Shown here piece by piece: positions 9,339 through 17,720 of a stretch of 64,000 nucleotides of DNA. The notes beneath the pieces were generated by a model, which worked only from the letters and a program-made list of their open reading frames with translations, was not told the origin of the DNA and did no database searches. Position 1 is the first letter of the stretch, and the number at the start of each line of letters is the position of its first letter. This DNA comes from Bacteroidales bacterium (lineage in GTDB: Bacteria; Bacteroidota; Bacteroidia; Bacteroidales; Muribaculaceae). Position numbers and translations under genes: made by a program. The stretch is from contig DXYS01000006.1 of NCBI GenBank assembly GCA_019415705.1, positions 47,416-111,415 of the forward strand, given 5' to 3'.

Positions 9339-11000
9339 ATGAAACTCAATATATTTCATCGCAGCTCACGGATTGCCGCAGCGGTCTGCGTCGCAGCAGC
9401 CACCGTCTTCGCAGGCTGCTCCGAGGATGAATACACCTCGCGCGGCGACCTCTTCCAGCCTCGTTTCGCGACTGATCCGGCTGTAAAAGTAACCAACTGC
9501 AACGACATGTCGTTGGTGTGGTATAAAGTCAACGATGCTGTCAGCTACACCGTCCAGCTCTTTGAGGACGGTTATTATCAGCGTCTGTTCATGGAAATCG
9601 AGACCACTGACCCTTACGTAGTCATCGAGGACATCCCCTACGCAACTCGTTATTATGTCAGAGTGCGCTCCAATGCCGCCGAGGCTGTCCACAACTCACA
9701 GTGGGCACGCACAGACTTCACCACCGAGGCTCGCCCAGCCTACTCACACATCCTGCAGGGCGTCTCACGTTCTGAGATTGAGGATAACTCGGCTACAATC
9801 CGCTGGACTGTCGACGAAGCCAATCCTGTAGACTCGTTCAGTGTCGTGGCTACGATGAATCCCGAGCTTGCACCCATCGGCGGCTATCTTACCGCCGAGC
9901 AGAAAGCTGCCGGCGAGATGATTCTCGACAAACTCAATCCGTCGACCCTCTATGTTGTCAATCTTTATGACACATCCAAGCCCCGCCGTTACGACAAGCC
10001 CTATAATGCCGTGACATTCCGCACGACAGGCCCGGCTCCCGCCGTTATCGAGGTCGGCCTCCTCGACGACCTGTCGACCATGCTCCGCGAGAACAATGAT
10101 GACCCTGACATCCCCGAGGGTACAGAGTACAGTCTGCCCGGAGGCTCGACCTACACCATCTCGCCCTTTGCCATGCGTAAAGGCTTCCGCATCATCGGCC
10201 CGACTGACGACGCCAAACCCGTCATTGTCATGAACGGCACATGGAGTGTTGCTTCAGGCGCTTATCTGTCGACATTCTCATTCGAAAACGTCGAGATACA
10301 GAATCAGGCCATCAATCAGTACTTCTTCAACTGCGGCAATCCCTTCACAATCGAGTCGGCAGCCATGGTAAATGTCGATTTCCGCCACATCAACCGCGGT
10401 TTCTGGCGTCATCAGGCTTCAAACGTCAAGCACATCATCGAGCTCATCCTCGACAATTGCACGTTTGACGAGTGCGGCTGGCAGACCGGTACTTACGGCA
10501 CATTCAACTTCGGCTCGGCCGGCAAGAATGAAATCGCTTCTTATGACGAAATCGATGCGCTGACAATACGCAACTGCACATTCAGCCGCGGAGGCTCGAA
10601 ACAGGATCCCGGATTCGGCTGGGGCAACCTCGTGGCTCACAACACGACATCGCTGCCCATCGACCTTACTGTCGAAAACGTAACATTCTATGACTTCTGC
10701 GTCAACCAGCGACTAATTGACATCTCAAACACCGAGGGCTCGACAGTCACGATACGCAATGTCATCGTAGCATCTCCGATGGGCGAGTTGCTCGCACGCG
10801 GCTCGGGCACGACAGCAACGTTCGACAACAACTACACCACCACCGACTACAAGCTCGGAGGCTCGCAGATCAACGCAACCCAGCTCTCACAGGATGCTGC
10901 CGCAATCTTCGCCAACCCCGAGGCCGGTGACTACACTATCAAAGACAAATCGTCACTCATCTATCTGACCAATGCCGGCGATACACGCTGGCTGAAGTAA
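9339..11000 (+). CDS. Lipoprotein with fibronectin-III-like and DUF4957/DUF5123 beta-helix domains
   Basis: The 553-residue protein begins with a lipoprotein signal (lipobox VFAGC). One or two fibronectin-III-like domains follow (about 40-230; motifs MSLVWYKVNDAVSYTVQLF, ATRYYVRVRS, PSTLYVVNLYD). The C-terminal part (about 240-553) is a beta-helix with KGFRIIGPTDD, FSFENVEIQNQ, LILDNCTFDECG, LTIRNCTFSRGG and LTVENVTFYDF. This is the usual build of DUF4957 plus DUF5123 surface proteins located right after susD. It likely acts as a surface glycan-binding protein. The gap to susD is 45 bases, consistent with one operon. Confidence 0.75.
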   Translation: MKLNIFHRSSRIAAAVCVAAATVFAGCSEDEYTSRGDLFQPRFATDPAVKVTNCNDMSLVWYKVNDAVSYTVQLFEDGYYQRLFMEIETTDPYVVIEDIPYATRYYVRVRSNAAEAVHNSQWARTDFTTEARPAYSHILQGVSRSEIEDNSATIRWTVDEANPVDSFSVVATMNPELAPIGGYLTAEQKAAGEMILDKLNPSTLYVVNLYDTSKPRRYDKPYNAVTFRTTGPAPAVIEVGLLDDLSTMLRENNDDPDIPEGTEYSLPGGSTYTISPFAMRKGFRIIGPTDDAKPVIVMNGTWSVASGAYLSTFSFENVEIQNQAINQYFFNCGNPFTIESAAMVNVDFRHINRGFWRHQASNVKHIIELILDNCTFDECGWQTGTYGTFNFGSAGKNEIASYDEIDALTIRNCTFSRGGSKQDPGFGWGNLVAHNTTSLPIDLTVENVTFYDFCVNQRLIDISNTEGSTVTIRNVIVASPMGELLARGSGTTATFDNNYTTTDYKLGGSQINATQLSQDAAAIFANPEAGDYTIKDKSSLIYLTNAGDTRWLK

Positions 11001-11044
11001 ACGGATGAAAGCCACAAGATAAACACTCCTTTTAATCAGCACGA

Positions 11045-11079
11045 GGACGCTGCGGCCACAACATTGGTCTGCGGCGTCC
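11045..11079 (+). other. Strong intercistronic stem-loop
   Basis: GGACGC at 11045-11050 continues into TGCGGCCA and folds back on TGGTCTGCGGCGTCC (11065-11079), giving a long GC stem with one bulged T and a six-base loop. No run of T follows, so it is not an obvious terminator. It lies between the last SusD-operon lipoprotein and the GH43 gene and could stabilise the upstream mRNA or reduce enzyme expression relative to the transporter. Confidence 0.55.
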
Positions 11080-11122
11080 CCGTCGCCTTATCAGAGAAAA
11101 GCTCTTAAATCCGATATCCGAC

Positions 11123-12796
11123 ATGTCAAAACTAACAATACTCTGCACCGCTTTCGCGGCCATTGCTACGCTGAACGTCTCAGCAGCCGACGACTCGGCG
11201 TATCTGTCGAAAGTATGGCAACCCGACCGCGGTGACGGCACCTACCGCAACCCGATCATCAATGCCGACTACAGCGACCCCGACGTAGTGGCCGTAGGCG
11301 ACGACTATTACATGACCGCCTCAAGTTTCTGCAACGTTCCCGGTCTGCCCATTCTTCATTCAAAAGACCTCGTCAACTGGGAGATTATCAACTACGCCGT
11401 CAAGCGTCTTCTTCCGGCCGACTACTATGACGCTGCGCGCCACGGCGATGGCATCTGGGCTCCCGCCATACGCTTTCACGACGGCCACTTCTATATCTAC
11501 TGGGGCGACCCCGACTTCGGCATCTTCATGGTGCGGTCTAAAACTGATGACCCGCGTGGCGAATGGGACGAGCCTTACCTTGTGACCGAGGCAAAGGGCG
11601 TCATCGACACATGCCCTCTGTGGGACGAAGACGGCAAAGCCTACCTCGTCAACGGCTGGGCCAAGAGCCGCTCGGGTCTGAACGCCGCCCTGACCGTAAC
11701 CGAGATGTCGCCCGACGGCAAGAGCCTCATCGGCGACCCTATCATGGTCTATGACGGACTGCCCGACGGCAACCACACCATAGAGGGTCCTAAGTTCTAC
11801 AAACACAACGGCTTATACTATATCTTCGCTCCCGCCGGCTCTGTAGCTGCCGGATGGCAGGTCGTGCTGCGTTCGCGCTCTCCCTACGGCCCATATGAGC
11901 AGCGCATCGTCATGGCTCAGGGCGACACCGACATCAACGGTCCCCATCAGGGCGGCTGGGTCACCACACCCGCGGGTGAGGACTGGTTTATCCACTTTCA
12001 GGACAAAGGCATCATCGGCCGCGTCGTTCACCTCAACCCCATGACATGGCGTGAGGACGGCTGGCCCGTAATCGGAGTCGACAAAGACGGCGACGGCTGT
12101 GGCGACCCTGTCACAACCTACCGCAAGCCCCGCGTCTCAGCCAAAGTCAAACCCCACACACCGGTCGAGAGCGACGAGTTTGATTCGCTCACACTCGGCC
12201 GTCAGTGGCAGTGGTTTGCCAACTATCAGCCTACATTCGGTTTCACCACTCCCTATGGTTACTATCGTCTATACGGCCACACACTCACTCCTGAGTTTGT
12301 CAATTTCCGCGAAGTCCCCAACCTGCTGACGCAGAAATTCCCCAACGAATCATTTACGGCCACAGCCAAAGTGACCGTGTCGGCCACCGTCGACGGCCAG
12401 CAATCGGGACTAATCGTAATGGGTCGAGACTATGCACGTCTCTCTGTCGAGAAAGTCGGCAACGAGTTTGCCATCAAGCTCATCGAGTGCAAGAATGCCG
12501 ATAAGAAAAAGCCCGAAACGTCAACTGACATCATCACCTTGCCCGCCACACGCATCAACGGTGAAGGTGGCCGCGCCTCACAGGACATTGACCTGTGGCT
12601 GCGTGTCAAAGTCGACAAAAACGAACTCTGCACATTCTCTTACTCTACAGACGGCAAGAAGTTTATCAACTGCGGCAAACCCTTCCAAGCCCGTCAGGGA
12701 CACTGGATTGGCGCCCGCGTAGGCCTATTCAGCGTCCAGCCCAAAGGCCCCAACCGCGGCTGGATGGACATTGACCGGTTCCGCATCGACAAATAA
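11123..12796 (+). CDS. GH43 family glycoside hydrolase (beta-xylosidase / alpha-L-arabinofuranosidase type)
   Basis: The 557-residue protein has a type I signal peptide (cleavage near VSAAD). The five-bladed propeller of GH43 is about residues 40-330. The three acidic residues of the family are visible: Asp52 in NADYSDPDV (base), Asp162 in VIDTCPLWDEDG (pKa modulator) and Glu221 in HTIEGPKF (acid). Residues about 345-557 form the concanavalin-like C-terminal domain found in GH43 xylosidases (GRQWQWFANYQPTFGF, QQSGLIVMGRDYA). It probably trims xylo- or arabino-oligosaccharides taken up by the upstream transporter. Substrate choice between xylose and arabinose cannot be decided from sequence alone. 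Confidence 0.92.
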   Translation: MSKLTILCTAFAAIATLNVSAADDSAYLSKVWQPDRGDGTYRNPIINADYSDPDVVAVGDDYYMTASSFCNVPGLPILHSKDLVNWEIINYAVKRLLPADYYDAARHGDGIWAPAIRFHDGHFYIYWGDPDFGIFMVRSKTDDPRGEWDEPYLVTEAKGVIDTCPLWDEDGKAYLVNGWAKSRSGLNAALTVTEMSPDGKSLIGDPIMVYDGLPDGNHTIEGPKFYKHNGLYYIFAPAGSVAAGWQVVLRSRSPYGPYEQRIVMAQGDTDINGPHQGGWVTTPAGEDWFIHFQDKGIIGRVVHLNPMTWREDGWPVIGVDKDGDGCGDPVTTYRKPRVSAKVKPHTPVESDEFDSLTLGRQWQWFANYQPTFGFTTPYGYYRLYGHTLTPEFVNFREVPNLLTQKFPNESFTATAKVTVSATVDGQQSGLIVMGRDYARLSVEKVGNEFAIKLIECKNADKKKPETSTDIITLPATRINGEGGRASQDIDLWLRVKVDKNELCTFSYSTDGKKFINCGKPFQARQGHWIGARVGLFSVQPKGPNRGWMDIDRFRIDK

Positions 12797-12828
12797 TACT
12801 CCCCTCCCCATTCTCATATTATCTCCCG

Positions 12829-12858
12829 CAACGGCGACCTCATGAGAGGTCGCCGTTG
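12829..12858. terminator. Stem-loop terminator after the GH43 gene
   Basis: A perfect 13-bp stem CAACGGCGACCTC / GAGGTCGCCGTTG with loop ATGA lies between the convergent GH43 gene and the 12931 gene. It is well placed to end transcription from both sides, although the flanking T runs are modest. Confidence 0.75.
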
Positions 12859-12930
12859 TTGTATTATGTACGACTAACAAAAAAAGCGCTCCCGTCTCGG
12901 AAGCGCTCAAATGAACGAGAGAATTATGTC

Positions 12931-14202
12931 TTATTTCACGAGAACTTTGGTGACTTTGTTGCCCTGACGGCGGATGTAGAGACCCGAGTCGGGATTGGCA
13001 ACGCGGACACCCTGCAGATTGAAGTACTCAACAGGTGCATTTACATCTTCTGTAACAATGTTATTGATACCTGTATTAACCTCCTCAACAGGAACAATCT
13101 TCTGCACCATGATGCGCGGATTGCTCATTGTCGCCTTGAAAGGAGTATCAATTTGATTGAAGTACATATATAAAGCTCCGTATGCAATTTGACTGTAATC
13201 AAACGGTTGTGCCGAATTATTGAGATTAAACGAGCTGAGCGCAAGACGGTAAGTATTCTCTCCGGCCTTGAAACCGATATTCATTGGATTGAAATTAAGC
13301 TCATATTGATCTCTGCTTGAGGAGTTAAGCAATTCCAACTGACCGTGTTTGAAATGTCCCTGCACAAAATCTTTCAGCTCGGCATCCTCAGTCTCGATAT
13401 TGAAATCAAACTCAAGGTATATTTCGTTCGGTTCATATTCCGCCGCGTCAACAGCCGGGTCAAATCTAAAGCCCATGAAGAAACCGGTATCTTTTCCCTC
13501 TTCATTAAATGCATCTTTTTGAATAGAGTATGACGTATTAGTCAAACTGTTATCGGCTGTATTAGGACCTACAAACGAATTACCCGAAATCTGCTCGAAA
13601 ACGAGTCTCTTGCTGCGGTCTGAAATTTTGAAGTTGTTTGATTTGATAATAAAATCAGTGTTAAGCACACGCGCAAAGTTCATTGTAACCTTCTTAAATG
13701 TAGAAGTCTCGAGGTCTGTCCCGTCGCTAAGTTGGCCGTCACTGAAATCAATTTCCATATGATTCCATCCTTCCTTTACATTCTTGAGATATGTTTCAGC
13801 ATACTTGGCGGCTTTGCCGTGGTCAGAGAAAGCGATTTTAGCACCACCGTCTCCGTCTATGCTCAGAAAAGGAGAATAAATAGGGTCACTATTCTTAATC
13901 GTACCCCAAGGCAGACCGGCAAAGGTAACATCCGGCTCCGAGCCTGTGTACTCGACATATAGGTCAAATTCAAGTTTCAGATTCTCGATATCGCGGCCGG
14001 CCAACGAAAAAACATCATCAGGAGTCGTACCAAGATTATCAAAACTGTACCACCGCGGAGGCGTTTGTCCATCCTTGCCTTGTGTTGCAGTACGTTCATT
14101 CGGATTAAATGCTTTGACTGTCTCATAAACTGTTCCATCTGCTGCACTGACAGCAAACGTAACGCCTGCAAACGCTATTGCAGTGAGTAAAATTTTTTTC
14201 AT
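12931..14202 (-). CDS. Secreted protein with Por-secretion-like C-terminal tail; function unknown
   Basis: The start is set at the ATG at 14202; a longer frame begins with TTG at 14208. The product (423 residues) has a signal peptide ending near VSAADG and a long beta-rich body with no catalytic motif I recognise. Segments such as LKLEFDLYVEYTG and IYLEFDFNIETED look like two similar jelly-roll or carbohydrate-binding-like domains. The last 33 residues (EYFNLQGVRV then GLYIRRQGNKVTKVLVK) are the type A sorting-like tail common in this bacterial group. It faces the GH3 gene across a shared regulatory region with paired dyads, so both probably respond to the same signal. A glycan-binding role is possible but unproven. 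Confidence 0.7.
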   Translation of the reverse strand: MKKILLTAIAFAGVTFAVSAADGTVYETVKAFNPNERTATQGKDGQTPPRWYSFDNLGTTPDDVFSLAGRDIENLKLEFDLYVEYTGSEPDVTFAGLPWGTIKNSDPIYSPFLSIDGDGGAKIAFSDHGKAAKYAETYLKNVKEGWNHMEIDFSDGQLSDGTDLETSTFKKVTMNFARVLNTDFIIKSNNFKISDRSKRLVFEQISGNSFVGPNTADNSLTNTSYSIQKDAFNEEGKDTGFFMGFRFDPAVDAAEYEPNEIYLEFDFNIETEDAELKDFVQGHFKHGQLELLNSSSRDQYELNFNPMNIGFKAGENTYRLALSSFNLNNSAQPFDYSQIAYGALYMYFNQIDTPFKATMSNPRIMVQKIVPVEEVNTGINNIVTEDVNAPVEYFNLQGVRVANPDSGLYIRRQGNKVTKVLVK

Positions 14203-14237
14203 AAACAAATTGATTTGGTATTATTTAATAAGGATTT

Positions 14238-14260
14238 TATATCTTCTGACAAGAGATACA
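14238..14260 (-). promoter_or_regulatory. Dyad operator, copy A
   Basis: On the minus strand this 23-mer reads TGTATCT, then CTTGTCAGA, then AGATATA. It matches copy B (14407-14429) at 20 of 23 positions in opposite orientation and is itself a near-dyad with 7-base arms around a conserved 9-base centre. It lies about 40 bases upstream of the minus-strand gene start at 14202, a natural regulator-binding position. Confidence 0.6.
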
Positions 14261-14406
14261 TTTGTGATACTGTTGGTAATTAGATGTATAAGGCGAAAAG
14301 CTCTATAAACAACAAATATTTTTCATTGCTGCATCGCAAATATAATGTTTTTTATAACTCTATACAAATCAATTAAAAAAATAGTCTTTAAATGCTTATT
14401 AATTTT

Positions 14407-14429
14407 TGTATCTCTTGTCAGTAGATACA
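14407..14429 (+). promoter_or_regulatory. Dyad operator, copy B
   Basis: The sequence TGTATCT-CTTGTCAGT-AGATACA has perfect 7-base dyad arms around nine bases. The centre is shared with copy A, so the repeat is more than two chance palindromes. It lies just upstream of the -7 element at 14451, at roughly -36 to -58 from the expected start, typical of an activator site for the GH3 gene. Confidence 0.65.
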
Positions 14430-14450
14430 AAATGTTTCAGAAAAAATAAT

Positions 14451-14458
14451 TAATTTTG
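14451..14458 (+). promoter_or_regulatory. Bacteroidetes -7 promoter element for the GH3 gene
   Basis: TAATTTTG fits TAnnTTTG. It lies about 33 bases before the ATG at 14491. No clear -33 TTTG is present, as expected for an activator-dependent promoter. Confidence 0.5.
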
Positions 14459-14490
14459 AAACATACAGGAATCTAATACCTAATCAAAGT

Positions 14491-17400
14491 ATGAAAACTA
14501 AAATGTTGGCCGTTGCAGCGGCTATGCTTGTCGGAGCTGCAGCCGCCTCAGCCCAAAATTTCAAGGATGACAAAACGCTCTCCTTTCACGAGCGCGCCAA
14601 GCTGCTCGTCTCGCAGATGACTCTTCAAGAAAAAATAAGCCAGATAGGCAACAACTGCGGCCCCGTCAACCGCTTAGGCATCAAACGCTACAACTACTGG
14701 AACGAAGGCATACACGGCGTGGCCCGCTCGGGCATCGCCACACAGTTTCCCGTCTCAAAGGCTCTGTCGAGCACATGGGACACCGACCTGATGCTGCGCG
14801 TCGGCACGGCCATCTCCGACGAGGCACGCGTCTATAACAATCGCGATGGCAAAGGCCTGACCTACTGGTGTCCGACCATCAACATGAGCCGTGACCCGCG
14901 CTGGGGCCGCGACGAGGAAAATTACGGCGAGGACCCATACCTGACCGGCACGCTCGCCGTGGCATATATCAAAGGTATGCAGGGCGACCATCCAAAATAT
15001 CTCAAGACCGTGGCAACAGCCAAACACTTCGCCGCCAACAACTACGAGCGCGAACGCCACAGCCACTCGTCGGAGCTTGATGACCGCAACCTGCGCGAAT
15101 ACTATCTCCCGGCGTTCGAAATGAGCGTCAAAGACGCAAAGGTTGCATCAGTGATGAGCGCCTACAACGCCGTCAACGGCGTGCCCTGCTGCGCCTCGCC
15201 CGAGCTGCTGACTGACATACTGCGCAAAGAATGGGGCTTCAAAGGCTTTGTCACCTCTGACTGCGGCGCCATTCAGGACATCTACGACCCGCATCACTAC
15301 ACCTCGTCATTAGAGGAGGCCGCAGCCAAGGCCATACGCGCCGGCGAAGACATGAACTGCGGCGGCGTCTTCCAGAATAACACCATGGGCGCCATCTCGC
15401 AGGGTCTGCTGACCGAGGCCGACGTCGACTCGGCGCTCGTGCGCATCTTCGAGGCACGTTTCGCGCTCGGCGAGTTCGACACAGACAACCCGTGGAGCGG
15501 CATCAGCCCCTCTATAATCGGCAGCGAGGCTCACAACGCCCTCGCCAAAGAGGCCGCTCTCAAGTCTATCGTACTGCTCAAAAACGCCGCTCCGAGCACC
15601 GGTCAGAAGCCGCTGCTGCCCTTGGACAAGAACAAGAAAGTAGCGCTCATCGGCCCGATGACTAACCTCGTGTCATTAGGCGGTTACTCAGGCTCATGCC
15701 CCGTGTCGACGACTTTGCTGCAGGCCTTTGCTGCGCGTCACGGCGTGACACTCTACGACCCCAACAACCAGTTTGAATATTACGACGAAAAACACGGCAA
15801 CTGCAACGCCGAAGCCAACGGCTGCGACGGCAATCTCGGCAACGTGCGTGCCGGCGACTGGGTAATGTATAAAAATGTCGACCTCGGCGAAGGCTGCGAC
15901 GTGCTCACCGTGCGCTCGGCCACAGCCAACGGCGCCGACAAGCCGACCGTAATGAAAATCTATATCGACACCAAAGGCGCTGTGCCTGACGCCACGCTGA
16001 CACTGCCCGTCACCGGCTCGTGGGGCAAGTATGTCGAGACCGTTTTTGACGTCGACGCTACACGTTTCAAAGGCGTGCACAACCTCTACTTCGAGTTTAC
16101 GGGCGGCAACAGCTACTGCTCGAATATGGACTGGTATCGTTTCGAGAAATATCAGGAACCGACCGAGGCCACGGTCAACTGCGGCGCCTTCACCAAGTCT
16201 AACGATGGCAGCAAGATGAAGATGGAGAGCGGCGGCAATCTCGGTTATGTCGCTGACGGCGACTGGGCAATGTATGAGGGCATCAACCTCGGCAACGGCT
16301 GTGACCGCCTGACCATCACCTCGGCCTCAGGCAACAAACTCGAGCGCACGACGGTCGAAATCTACCTTGACAAAATCGAGGGCACTCCCCTCGCCCGCAT
16401 AGAGTTGCCGGCCACCGACGGCTGGCAAGCATACAAGGACGTGACTCACAATATCGACGAGGCAACCTTCGCCGGACGTCATGACCTCTACCTGAAGTTC
16501 TCGGGCGGTTATATCTACTGCGACAACCTGCTGCGCATGCGCTTCTTCAATTCCAAAACTCCCGCTGAGCCCGTCGAGGACGAGAGCGGCAAGACGCTCT
16601 TCACCGAGCGCGGCTGCAACATCGTCGACGTGACGGCCACTGACATCGACGCCGTCAAAGCTACAGCCGCCAAAACCGATGTGGTCATCTTCACTGCCGG
16701 CACTGACCTCAGCGTGATGAACGAGGGGCACGACCGCTCGACCATCGACCTGCCGGGCGACCAGCTCAAGGTGCTCAAAGCCATCGCCGAAGTAAACCCC
16801 AACATCATCCTGCTGCTGCAGAGCGCATCGTCGCTCAACGTCAGCTGGGCCGAAGCAAATGTGCCCGCCATCCTCGAGGCTTGGTACGGCGGACAGGCTC
16901 AGGGCGAAGCCATAGCCGATGTCATTTACGGCGACTTCAATCCCTCGGGCAAGGTGACTTCGACGTGGTATAATTCAGACTCAGAGCTGCCTGACATCAA
17001 AAATTACGATATCCGCGCCGGCCACCGCACATATATGTATTACAACAAGACGCCACTCTACGCCTTCGGCCACGGTCTGAGCTACACGACCTTTGATTAC
17101 GGCAATCTCTCGCTGAGCGCCAAGACCTTAGGCAAGGACGAGACTATCACTATCAGCTTTGACGTAACCAACAGCGGCGAGCGCGACGGCGCCGAGATAG
17201 TCCAGCTCTACACTCACGCTAACTCGGCCGTCGAGCGTCCCCTCAAAGAGCTCAAGGGATTTGCCCGTGTCGAGCTCAAAGCCGGCGAGACCAAAACGGT
17301 GAACATGGAGCTGCGCCACAGCGACCTGCGCTGGTACAATCCCGCGACCCACTATTATGAGGTCGAGGACGGCACGGTCGACATAATGATTGGCTCGTCA

Positions 17401-17619
17401 TCGTCAGACATCCGCCTGACCGACACTATCACAACCCGCGCCGCTCAGGTGCTCGCCACTTATAAATCAGGTCTGAGCGGTATCGGCTCCGTCGCAGCCG
17501 ACACCGTCAATGGTAACAAATGCGTCTACCGCATCGACGGTGTCAAGGTCGACTCCGAGCCAGACTCACTCACATCGGGCATCTACATCGTCGACGGCAA
17601 AAAGATACTCAAAAAGTAA
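14491..17619 (+). CDS. GH3 glycoside hydrolase (beta-xylosidase-like) with two inserted CBM6-like modules
   Basis: The 1042-residue secreted enzyme has a signal peptide (cleavage near ASAQN). Its GH3 N-terminal domain (about 30-335) has the nucleophile Asp257 in GFVTSDCGAIQDIY and substrate-pocket motifs NYWNEGIHGVARSG and KHFAANNYERERH. The C-terminal GH3 domain begins near 345 but is interrupted by two CBM6-like repeats, about 430-552 and 553-688 (compare GDWVMYKNVDLGEGCD with GDWAMYEGINLGNGCD), then resumes (AILEAWYGGQAQGEAIADVI). A fibronectin-III-like domain and a tail resembling a sorting signal (GIYIVDGKKILKK) follow. The closest remembered relatives are bacterial XylA-type beta-xylosidases. 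Adjacent binding modules suggest action on polymeric or surface-bound xylan. It follows paired dyad operators. Confidence 0.92.
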   Translation: MKTKMLAVAAAMLVGAAAASAQNFKDDKTLSFHERAKLLVSQMTLQEKISQIGNNCGPVNRLGIKRYNYWNEGIHGVARSGIATQFPVSKALSSTWDTDLMLRVGTAISDEARVYNNRDGKGLTYWCPTINMSRDPRWGRDEENYGEDPYLTGTLAVAYIKGMQGDHPKYLKTVATAKHFAANNYERERHSHSSELDDRNLREYYLPAFEMSVKDAKVASVMSAYNAVNGVPCCASPELLTDILRKEWGFKGFVTSDCGAIQDIYDPHHYTSSLEEAAAKAIRAGEDMNCGGVFQNNTMGAISQGLLTEADVDSALVRIFEARFALGEFDTDNPWSGISPSIIGSEAHNALAKEAALKSIVLLKNAAPSTGQKPLLPLDKNKKVALIGPMTNLVSLGGYSGSCPVSTTLLQAFAARHGVTLYDPNNQFEYYDEKHGNCNAEANGCDGNLGNVRAGDWVMYKNVDLGEGCDVLTVRSATANGADKPTVMKIYIDTKGAVPDATLTLPVTGSWGKYVETVFDVDATRFKGVHNLYFEFTGGNSYCSNMDWYRFEKYQEPTEATVNCGAFTKSNDGSKMKMESGGNLGYVADGDWAMYEGINLGNGCDRLTITSASGNKLERTTVEIYLDKIEGTPLARIELPATDGWQAYKDVTHNIDEATFAGRHDLYLKFSGGYIYCDNLLRMRFFNSKTPAEPVEDESGKTLFTERGCNIVDVTATDIDAVKATAAKTDVVIFTAGTDLSVMNEGHDRSTIDLPGDQLKVLKAIAEVNPNIILLLQSASSLNVSWAEANVPAILEAWYGGQAQGEAIADVIYGDFNPSGKVTSTWYNSDSELPDIKNYDIRAGHRTYMYYNKTPLYAFGHGLSYTTFDYGNLSLSAKTLGKDETITISFDVTNSGERDGAEIVQLYTHANSAVERPLKELKGFARVELKAGETKTVNMELRHSDLRWYNPATHYYEVEDGTVDIMIGSSSSDIRLTDTITTRAAQVLATYKSGLSGIGSVAADTVNGNKCVYRIDGVKVDSEPDSLTSGIYIVDGKKILKK

Positions 17620-17625
17620 ATAATC

Positions 17626-17682
17626 AGGGCCTTAAGATAGCTATCATAGCTAATTTAGCTACCATAGCTACTTTAAGGCCCT
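17626..17682 (+). terminator. Terminator after GH3, with repeated TAGCTA interior
   Basis: AGGGCCTTAA (17626-17635) pairs with TTAAGGCCCT (17673-17682), followed by TTTTT. The interior consists of alternating TAGCTA/CATAGCTA units that can form smaller hairpins. It closes the GH3 transcript; the gene on the other side is convergent. Confidence 0.7.
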
Positions 17683-17720
17683 TTTTGTACTGTCAGAGGT
17701 CTGATGCACCCGCGGGGGTG

